From Azoarcus sp. (GTDB lineage Bacteria > Pseudomonadota > Gammaproteobacteria > Burkholderiales > Rhodocyclaceae), in NCBI GenBank assembly GCA_031259795.1, contig JAIRLA010000266.1, positions 1-19,323 on the forward strand: a stretch of 19,323 nucleotides of DNA, given 5' to 3'. Each line of letters starts with the position of its first letter. Within the stretch, counting starts at the first letter, position 1. The notes beneath the pieces are model-generated. The model worked only from the letters and a program-made list of their open reading frames with translations. It searched no databases and was not told where the DNA came from. Below, one piece after another: positions 13,785 to 19,323 of the stretch. Both the position numbers and the translations under genes were made by a program.

Positions 13785-15146
13785 TCAGTTCTTCTTTTTT
13801 TCCGGCTTCGCCCAGCCCGCGTAGCTTTGCTGGCGGACGCGGGAGACCGTCAGTTGGCCGGGCGGCGCGTCGCGGGTGAGCGTCGTGCCCGCGCCCAGCG
13901 TAGCGCCCCGCCCAACCCGTACCGGCGCCACCAATTGCGTATCGGAGCCGATGAAAACATCGTCGCCGATCTCGGTGCGGTGCTTATCGACGCCATCGTA
14001 GTTGCAGGTAATGACGCCCGCGCCGATATTGACCCGCGCCCCGACATCGGCATCGCCCACATAGGCCAGATGATTGGCCTTGGACGCCTCGGCGATCCTG
14101 CTGTTCTTGATTTCGACGAAATTGCCCACATGCACGCCCTTGCCGAGCGCCGTTCCCGGACGGATGCGGGCATACGGGCCGATCACGCACGCCTCGCCCG
14201 CGACCGCGCCATCGAGATGCGAAAACGGCGCCACGCGCGACCCCGCGCCGATGCGGACATCGCGCAGCACGCAATGGGCGCCGACCTCGACGCCATCGCC
14301 CAGCTCGACCCGGCCCTCGAACACGCAATCGATGTCGATCTCGACATCGCGTCCGCAAACCAGCTCGCCGCGCACATCGAAGCGCGCCGGGTCGATCAGC
14401 GTCACCCCCTCATCCATGAGGCGGCGGGCGGCGGACGCCTGGTAGATCCGCTCGACGGCGGCCAGTTGCGCCTTGCTGTTGACCCCCAGCGTCTCGCTGA
14501 CGGCATCGGGCGCCACGGTGACGACCTCGACGCCCGCCGCGACCGCAAGGCCGACGATATCGGTGAGGTAATACTCGCCCTGCGCATTGTCATTGCCGAT
14601 GCGGGCCAGCCAGTCGCGCAGCCGGTCGACCGGCGCGGCGAGAATGCCGGTATTGATCTCGCGCACGCGGCGCTCCTCCGCGCTCGCGTCCTTCTCTTCG
14701 ACGATGCGCGCCACGCGGCCCGCGCCGTCGCGCAGGATGCGGCCATACCCCGCCGGATCGTCGAGTTCGACCGTCAGCAGCGCCAAGCGCTCCCGCCCCG
14801 CCGCTTCGGACAGACGCGCGAGCGTGCGCGCGCCGATCAGCGGCACGTCGCCATAGAGCACCAGCGCCTGCCCGCCCGCGGACAAATGCGGCAACGCCTG
14901 CCGCACCGCGTGCCCGGTGCCGAGCTGGGGACTTTGCTTGACCCAGACGAGGCCGGGCGCATCAAGCCGCGCCCGCACCGCCTCGCCGCCATGACCATGC
15001 ACGACACAAATCCGCCCGGCCCCGAGCGCGCGCGCGCTCGCCAGCACATGCGCGAGCAACGGCCTGCCCGCCAGCGGCTGCAAAACCTTGGGCAAAAGCG
15101 AGCGCATGCGCTTACCCTGCCCGGCGGCGAGAATCACGACTTCCAT
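13785..15146 (-). CDS. glmU: Bifunctional GlcNAc-1-P uridyltransferase / GlcN-1-P acetyltransferase
   Basis: A 453-aa enzyme (E. coli 456) acetylating glucosamine-1-phosphate and then uridylylating it to UDP-GlcNAc. The N-terminal nucleotidyltransferase has [17 protein letters not shown] at 7-22, LGTGHAV at 75-81, YGDVPLI with metal Asp100, and EINTGILA at 163-170. The C-terminal part is a left-handed beta-helix of hexapeptide repeats with the acetyltransferase His at H359 ([12 protein letters not shown]) followed by [13 protein letters not shown]. The frame extends upstream to 15275, but that part is Arg-rich and not family-like; [11 protein letters not shown] is the normal start. It is followed by glmS, with which it works directly in the hexosamine pathway. 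Shine-Dalgarno is weak (GGAA). Confidence 0.97.
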   Translation of the reverse strand: MEVVILAAGQGKRMRSLLPKVLQPLAGRPLLAHVLASARALGAGRICVVHGHGGEAVRARLDAPGLVWVKQSPQLGTGHAVRQALPHLSAGGQALVLYGDVPLIGARTLARLSEAAGRERLALLTVELDDPAGYGRILRDGAGRVARIVEEKDASAEERRVREINTGILAAPVDRLRDWLARIGNDNAQGEYYLTDIVGLAVAAGVEVVTVAPDAVSETLGVNSKAQLAAVERIYQASAARRLMDEGVTLIDPARFDVRGELVCGRDVEIDIDCVFEGRVELGDGVEVGAHCVLRDVRIGAGSRVAPFSHLDGAVAGEACVIGPYARIRPGTALGKGVHVGNFVEIKNSRIAEASKANHLAYVGDADVGARVNIGAGVITCNYDGVDKHRTEIGDDVFIGSDTQLVAPVRVGRGATLGAGTTLTRDAPPGQLTVSRVRQQSYAGWAKPEKKKN

Positions 15147-15246
15147 GAACGTTCCAAGGAAAAAGCCGCGCGATTCTAGCATGGGGCGAACACGCCGCCG
15201 CCTGCGGCCATCCACGGCGCGGGCGCGCCTGCGGGCGCGACGGACT

Positions 15247-15269
15247 TTGCCCGCCCGGCGCGCGGGCAA
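15247..15269. other. Inverted repeat between recJ and glmU
   Basis: TTGCCCGC (15247-15254) and GCGGGCAA (15262-15269) form an 8-bp perfect stem with a 7-nt loop, 25 nt after the recJ stop. No T-run follows on the minus strand, so it may be a weak or Rho-assisted terminator, or an mRNA-stabilising hairpin. Confidence 0.4.
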
Positions 15270-15293
15270 GGACAACGGGATCGCAAGTCCGTA

Positions 15294-16991
15294 TCAGGCG
15301 GCTTCGCAGTGCTCCAGCATCAGTTGCACGCTCGTCCGCCCCTGGTATTCGTGGATGTCCAGCCGGTAGGCGGCGTGGATGGCGTCCGGGACGCGTTCGG
15401 CGCAATTGAAGCGGATGGCCTCGAAGCGCGCGCCGCCGAGCGAGAGTTCGAGCTTGAGATGGCGATCCTTGAGGATGCGTTGGCGCTCGACGCGAAAAAC
15501 GTTGTCGAACAGCGGTTCGGGAAAGCCCTGCCCCCAGACCTCCTGATCGAGCAGGCGGACTGTTTCCAGCCTGATGTCGCTGGCGGCGAGCGCGCCGTCG
15601 GTGTCGATGCGCCGTTGCAGGTCGGCGGCATCGAGCAGACTGGCGGCGGCGGCCTCGAAGGCGGCGCGGAAATCCGCGAGCTTTTCTTCGCGGATGCTGA
15701 GACCGGCGGCCATGGCATGACCGCCGAAACTCAATATGAGATCGGGCGCGCGGCGGGTGATGTATTCGAGCGCGTCGCGCAGGTGCAGGCCGGGGATCGA
15801 GCGCCCCGAGCCTTTCAGTTCGCCTTCGCGCCCCCGGGCGAAGGCGATCGTCGGACGGTGCAGTTTTTCCTTGATGCGCCCGGCGACGAGACCGACCACG
15901 CCGGGATGCCAACCGGCCTCGAACAAAGTGACGCCAGCGCGCTCGCCGGGGTCGAGATTGCCAATGTATTGATCGGCGCTCTCCCGCATATCGCGTTCGA
16001 CCGTGCGCCGTTCGTCGTTCAGGCGATCGAGTTCGCGCGCGAGTTCGAGGGCGCGGGCGTCGTCGTCGGTGATGAGGCATTCGATGCCCAGACTCATGTC
16101 GGCGAGCCGTCCGGCGGCATTGAGCCGGGGGCCGAGGGTGAAACCGAGGTCGAAAGCGTTCGCCCGCGCGGCGTCGCGGCGCGCCACGGCGAACAGGGCG
16201 CGCAGACCGGGTTGCATGCGGCCGGCGCGGATGCGTTGCAATCCTTGCGTGACGAGGATGCGATTGTTGCGGTCGAGCCTGACCACATCGGCCACGGTGC
16301 CGAGGGCGACGAGGTCAAGCAGATCGGCGAGCCGGGGTTCGCCGCCAGCGGCAAAAGCGCCGCGTTCACGCAATTCGGCGCGCAGCGCCAGCATGACGTA
16401 GAACATGACGCCCACGCCGGCGAGCGCCTTGCTCGGAAAATCGCAGCCGGGCTGGTTGGGATCGACGATCACATCGGCGGCGGGCAGCGTCTCGCCGGGC
16501 AAGTGATGATCGGTGATGATCGTGGAGAGACCGAGGGCGCGCGCCGCGGCCACGCCCTCGATACTGGCGATGCCGTTATCCACGGTAATGAGCAGCTCGG
16601 GCGAGAGGCGCGCGGCGAGTTCCACCATTGGCGGGGTGAGACCGTAGCCGAGGGTGACGCGATCGGGCACCAGATAATGCACGTCGGCCCCGAAGGCGCG
16701 CAGCGCCCGCACCCCGAGCGCGCAAGCGGTGGCGCCGTCGCAATCGTAGTCGGCGACGATGACCATGCGCGCCCCCGCCTCGATGGCGTCGGCCAGCAGG
16801 CGGGCGGCCTCGTCCGCGCCGGTGAGCGCCGCGGGCGGCAACAGGGCCTTGAACGACAAGTCGAGTCCGGCGGCGTCAGGCACGCCGCGCGCGGCGAAAA
16901 GACGGGCGAGCAGGGGCGAAAGCCCCGCGGCGGTCAGCGCGGAGAGGGCGGGCGCGGGAATGTCGCGGGGACGGATGGTCGTCGTTGCCAT
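15294..16991 (-). CDS. recJ: Single-stranded-DNA-specific exonuclease RecJ
   Basis: A 565-aa DHH-family 5'-3' ssDNA exonuclease (E. coli 577) acting in recombination (RecF pathway), base excision and mismatch repair. The DHH domain shows VIVADYDCDGATA (motif I, 77-89), ITVDNG at 135-140, TDHHLPG at 160-166 and DPNQPGCDFPSKALAGVGV. The region GTVADVVRLDRNNR and FTLGPRLNAAGRL follows, then the DHHA1 domain with LSFGGHAMAAGLSI; a C-terminal OB-type domain ends EYQGRTSVQLMLEHCEAA. ATG 16991 (MATTTIRPRDIP) is chosen; the frame upstream to 17063 overlaps the preceding gene and has no family character. It starts 10 nt after the stop of the RpfE-like gene. No clear Shine-Dalgarno, suggesting coupling. 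Confidence 0.97.
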   Translation of the reverse strand: MATTTIRPRDIPAPALSALTAAGLSPLLARLFAARGVPDAAGLDLSFKALLPPAALTGADEAARLLADAIEAGARMVIVADYDCDGATACALGVRALRAFGADVHYLVPDRVTLGYGLTPPMVELAARLSPELLITVDNGIASIEGVAAARALGLSTIITDHHLPGETLPAADVIVDPNQPGCDFPSKALAGVGVMFYVMLALRAELRERGAFAAGGEPRLADLLDLVALGTVADVVRLDRNNRILVTQGLQRIRAGRMQPGLRALFAVARRDAARANAFDLGFTLGPRLNAAGRLADMSLGIECLITDDDARALELARELDRLNDERRTVERDMRESADQYIGNLDPGERAGVTLFEAGWHPGVVGLVAGRIKEKLHRPTIAFARGREGELKGSGRSIPGLHLRDALEYITRRAPDLILSFGGHAMAAGLSIREEKLADFRAAFEAAAASLLDAADLQRRIDTDGALAASDIRLETVRLLDQEVWGQGFPEPLFDNVFRVERQRILKDRHLKLELSLGGARFEAIRFNCAERVPDAIHAAYRLDIHEYQGRTSVQLMLEHCEAA

Positions 16992-17001
16992 GATTTTCGG
17001 A

Positions 17002-18093
17002 TTATCCGGATTCGACAATGGTGGAAGGAGGGGGCAAAGAAGCGAGGCGGGCGTGAATGTCATCCAGTGTCACGGGCCGCCGCCAGAAACGCCAGCGCGC
17101 CCCGCCATCGAGCGTGAGGGTGAAATCCGCGCGCTCGCCGGGGACGCGCAAGACAAGCGCGCGCAGGCCCCCGGCGTCGAAAGCGCGCATGAGCGGAGCG
17201 AACCAATCGTTTTCCATTGCCGCCAGCGTCTCCCGCCACACGGCGAGGTCGAGATGGCGGGCGGGCGGAGCGAGCGCGTCGAGCACGGTCAATGTGCCGG
17301 TGCGCAGCGCCGCGTCCACATCCGGCATCTCCGGCGCGACTCCAGCGGCGCGCGCCAGCCCGCGCGCCAAGGGATCGCGCGCCTGCACCGCCGGACAGGG
17401 CGCGCGCGCCGTCCGCGCGGATGCGGCGGGACCGCCGCCGCCGCCCCAGAACCACAGGCTGTTGACCGGGCGCCGTCCGCTGGCGGCGCGGGCCTGGTTG
17501 ACCGGATGATGGTGGAGCGTGATCTGGATGTCGCTCAGGACATGCCGCCAGCGCCGCGCCCCGGCCTCATCGCCCGCAGGCAGGAAATGCTGGATCGGGC
17601 GTCCCGCCACGTCATGCAGCGGAGAAAAGCGCGCCGCGGGCGGGCGGTCGAGGCGCAAATACCAGCGCGTCGGCGTGGCGGCCTGGAAATGACCGAGCGC
17701 GGCGTAATCATCATTGAGCGCGGCGCTCAAGGCGCGGGCTTCGTCCGCGTCGATTTCGCCGTCGGCAAAATCGCTCAACAGCAGATATTCGCGCGTGAGA
17801 CAAAGGTGCACCGGATCGGCGCAGAGCCAATGCGCTTCGGCGTTTTCGCCCTTGTCGCCACGCTCTTCGCCGCCGTCTTCGCCCAGACGGCGCAGGGCGG
17901 CCAAGGACGGCGCGATATTTTCCATCCCGAAAAGCCGCGCCAGCAGGTTTTCATAAGAAATGGGCGGGCCGATGCGCCGCCGTCCGCGCCCGAGCAGGCG
18001 GGAGAGCGCGGCGAGCGGCAGATCCCGCGCCGGATGGAGCGTTTGCGGCGCGGGCCAGACCAAGCCGGGGACGACGAGCGTCAACCGGCGCAT
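17002..18093 (-). CDS. RpfE-like / phosphoglycerate-mutase-related protein of unknown function
   Basis: A 363-aa protein starting MRRLTLVVPGLVWPAPQTLH. Distinctive blocks are FSPLHDVAGRPIQHFLPAGD, HVLSDIQITLHHHPVNQARA and VNSLWFWGGGGGP, followed by an Ala/Asp-rich region and a C-terminal GGARWRFWRRP. This looks like the protein found directly upstream of recJ in many beta- and gammaproteobacteria, named RpfE in Xanthomonas and sometimes annotated as a 2,3-bisphosphoglycerate-independent phosphoglycerate mutase-like protein. I see no complete alkaline-phosphatase-type metal site, so mutase activity should not be assumed. No signal peptide. ATG 18093 has GGAGAGG 2-8 nt upstream and overlaps the 3' end of the HAD gene by 13 nt. 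Family call by context and motif memory. Confidence 0.75.
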   Translation of the reverse strand: MRRLTLVVPGLVWPAPQTLHPARDLPLAALSRLLGRGRRRIGPPISYENLLARLFGMENIAPSLAALRRLGEDGGEERGDKGENAEAHWLCADPVHLCLTREYLLLSDFADGEIDADEARALSAALNDDYAALGHFQAATPTRWYLRLDRPPAARFSPLHDVAGRPIQHFLPAGDEAGARRWRHVLSDIQITLHHHPVNQARAASGRRPVNSLWFWGGGGGPAASARTARAPCPAVQARDPLARGLARAAGVAPEMPDVDAALRTGTLTVLDALAPPARHLDLAVWRETLAAMENDWFAPLMRAFDAGGLRALVLRVPGERADFTLTLDGGARWRFWRRPVTLDDIHARLASLPPPSTIVESG

Positions 18094-18749
18094 TGCCTCT
18101 CCAGCAGCATCCGCGCCAATGCGCGCGGCGTCGCGGCCTCGCGCCAACGCGCCGCCATTTCCGTCGCGCGCGGAATGCCATAACCCCAGGTCGCGGCGAT
18201 GAAAGGCAAACCGTTGGCTTCGGACGCTTCCCCGTCCTCGATGCGGTCGCCCACATAAACCGCCTGTGCCGCGTCGATGCCGTGGTCGGCGAGCAGGCGG
18301 CCAATCATCGCCGCCTTGCCGGGCAGGCGCGGCGTAAACAGATCGAGCGCATAGACCGCGGCGAAATGATCGTCCCAGCCGAGACGGCTGACGATCAGCC
18401 GTGTCGGATGGATGCGCTTGTTGGTGGCGATATAGAGCGTGCGCCCGGCCGCGCGCAAGACCGGCAGCATTTCCCCGATGCCGGGATAAGCGGCGGTTTC
18501 CAGCAACCCTTCCGAATCGTAGCCCTGCCTGAAAGCGGCGGCGAGCCGTTCGAGCAGCGCGGGATCATCGCTTCCGGTGAGCAAGCGCAACGTCTCATTG
18601 ATTGGCGGCCCGACGATATCCGCGCCGATGGCGCGCACCGGCTCGACACTGCAAGCGGCGAACGCCGCGCGGTAACTGGCGAGAATGGCGGCGGCGGAAT
18701 CGATCAGGGTGCCATCGAGATCGAAGACGATACTGGCAGGCGCGAACAT
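18081..18749 (-). CDS. HAD-superfamily hydrolase (phosphoglycolate phosphatase-like)
   Basis: A 222-aa cytoplasmic phosphatase of HAD subfamily IA. Motif I FDLDGTLIDS carries nucleophile D10 and acid/base D12; motif II Thr is T109 in YIATNK; motif III Lys is K145 in LPGK; motif IV GDRIEDGEAS gives D168 and D172 for Mg2+. The cap lies between motifs I and II (LASYRAAFAACSVEPVRAIG onward). Size and motif IV resemble Gph-type phosphatases, but substrates of this family cannot be read from sequence. ATG 18749 places motif I at the usual distance; an ATG at 18776 would add nine Cys/Arg-rich residues (MRPCLLCRR) and is possible. Neither has a clear Shine-Dalgarno. First gene of the minus-strand run toward recJ. 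Confidence 0.88.
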   Translation of the reverse strand: MFAPASIVFDLDGTLIDSAAAILASYRAAFAACSVEPVRAIGADIVGPPINETLRLLTGSDDPALLERLAAAFRQGYDSEGLLETAAYPGIGEMLPVLRAAGRTLYIATNKRIHPTRLIVSRLGWDDHFAAVYALDLFTPRLPGKAAMIGRLLADHGIDAAQAVYVGDRIEDGEASEANGLPFIAATWGYGIPRATEMAARWREAATPRALARMLLERQCAG

Positions 18750-18830
18750 GCGGCGGCAAAGGAGACAGGGGCGCATATTATCGCGGATTTTGGCGGAAGA
18801 TCAGGAGGCGGAGATCGGGGATCAGATCAA

Positions 18831-18911
18831 TCAGCGGCGCTGCGCGCCGGATGGAACGACGCCCTCTCCCGGCCTTCGGCCACCCTCCCCCGCCAAGCGG
18901 GGGAGGGAAGG
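18831..18911 (+). repeat. Composite dispersed repeat, copy B
   Basis: TCAGCGGCGCTGCGCGCCGG, a short variable spacer, then CCCTCTCCCGGCCTTCGGCC and CGCCAAGCGGGGGAGGGAAG: the same order of blocks and orientation as 8570-8651, 10 kb away. It is followed by TTCATCG in both places. Confidence 0.88.
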
Positions 18912-18958
18912 TTCATCGCAAGAACTCGCCCCCCTCATCATTGTGAAAGCCGCCCCCA

Positions 18959-18995
18959 CCTCGTCATTGCGAGGAGCGCCACGACGTGGCAATCC
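18959..18995 (+). repeat. REP-like dispersed repeat, copy 4
   Basis: CCTCGTCATTGCGAGGAGCG, then CCACGACGTGGCAATCC: full-length, plus orientation, closest to the apparent consensus. A partial copy (CCTCATCATTGTGAAAG) lies just before it at 18936. Confidence 0.88.
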
Positions 18996-19041
18996 TCCCG
19001 TTCTATCATCACAAGGCGCTGTCGCCGCGACAATCTTCCCT

Positions 19042-19110
19042 CCTCGTCATTGCGAGGGCCGCAGGCCCGTGGCAATCCAGTTCGTTCTATCCGGCGCGCA
19101 ACGCCGCTGA
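19042..19110 (+). repeat. 69-bp repeat arm 1 (REP-like copy 5 plus GC palindrome)
   Basis: CCTCGTCATTGCGAGGGCCG, CAGGCCCGTGGCAATCC, AGTTCGTT, then CGGCGCGCAACGCCGCTGA. It is the inverted counterpart of 19165-19233 (10 mismatches in 69 by eye). Within the arm GGGCC-gca-GGCCC pairs exactly, although the bases differ from the other arm, suggesting the small stem is kept. Confidence 0.9.
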
Positions 19111-19164
19111 CTGAAAAAAGACGGGAGAAAATGGAACGCCCATCTTTCCCGCCGCAGAGAAACA

Positions 19165-19233
19165 TCAGCGGCACTGCGCGCCGGTTGAAACGAACTGGAT
19201 TGCCACGTCGCTGCGCTCCTCGCAATGACGAGG
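19165..19233 (-). repeat. 69-bp repeat arm 2, inverted relative to arm 1
   Basis: TCAGCGGCACTGCGCGCCGG, a short link, AACTGGATTGCCACGTCG, then CTGCGCTCCTCGCAATGACG and AGG. The arms are separated by 54 bp of unrelated, more AT-rich sequence, so the whole 19042-19233 block could fold as one long cruciform or RNA hairpin. Confidence 0.9.
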
Positions 19234-19244
19234 TTGGGAAGGCT

Positions 19245-19284
19245 TTTGCAATGACGAGGGGGGGCGGTTCTCGCAATGACGAGT
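19245..19284 (-). repeat. Two partial REP-like copies
   Basis: TTGCAATGACGAGGG (19247-19260) and CTCGCAATGACGAG (19270-19283) are inverted half-elements following arm 2, carrying only the CGTCATTGCGAG end of the repeat. Confidence 0.7.
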
Positions 19285-19323
19285 TCTCCCGCTGGATTCC
19301 CCTCGCCCCCCGCAGGGGGGAGA

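Larger units (their letters stand above)
18750..19323. other. Gene-free repeat cluster upstream of the HAD gene
   Basis: No supportable gene in about 570 bp. It contains composite repeat copy B (18831-18911), full REP-like copies (18959-18995, 19042-19080, 19192-19233), two half-copies (near 19249 and 19271) and at the edge a CCCCCC-GCA-GGGGGG hairpin (19306-19320) that looks like the start of another element. The promoter of the HAD gene should lie at its left end, but no convincing -35/-10 pair is visible. Confidence 0.7.

Noticed and set aside
15309-17117. 602-aa plus-strand open frame opposite recJ
   Set aside because: Antisense shadow; no domain and composition typical of reverse reading of high-GC codons.

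Overview
The window reads as chromosomal DNA of a GC-rich proteobacterium, most likely a betaproteobacterium (Rhodocyclales/Nitrosomonadales-like). The grounds are the gene orders mltG-tmk-holB-pilZ-tatD with ygfZ divergent, glmU-glmS, and recJ beside an RpfE-type gene. This is inference from synteny and protein character; no database search was possible.

Layout. Positions 1-245 hold the start of an AAA-ATPase-like gene cut by the window edge (minus strand). Positions 570-5155 are one compact minus-strand operon, in transcription order mltG (septal/endolytic murein transglycosylase), tmk (dTMP kinase), holB (clamp-loader delta prime), pilZ (type IV pilus protein), tatD (metal-dependent nuclease) and a secreted ankyrin-repeat protein. 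Stops and starts overlap or nearly touch at most junctions. Divergent from it is ygfZ (5435-6511, plus), followed by a small secreted DUF4124 protein (6795-7280, plus).

Positions 7335-9030 are the accessory part. They contain a 237-aa protein of unknown function on the minus strand with a near-consensus sigma70 promoter. Its roughly 350-nt leader carries ten perfect-length 21-bp tandem repeats. REP-like dispersed repeats and a truncated IS481-type transposase fragment follow. A DUF3293 gene (plus) then converges on a minus-strand pair: a Cys-rich nitronate-monooxygenase-like flavoprotein followed by a class III adenylate cyclase fused to an FHA domain.

Positions 11906-18749 are minus-strand housekeeping genes: HAD hydrolase, RpfE-like protein, recJ, glmU, glmS. 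GlmS makes glucosamine-6-phosphate and GlmU turns glucosamine-1-phosphate into UDP-GlcNAc, which together supply peptidoglycan and LPS precursors. The last ~570 bp hold no gene and are packed with palindromic dispersed repeats, including two ~69-bp inverted arms.

The least ordinary items are the 21-bp array in the leader of the unknown gene (five of six frames open, and one upstream frame ending in an ATGA overlap with the gene's start), the cyclase-FHA/Cys-rich flavoprotein pair, a perfect 9-bp inverted repeat upstream of the DUF4124 gene, and the mosaic REP-like repeat clusters. No rRNA, tRNA or CRISPR array was seen.
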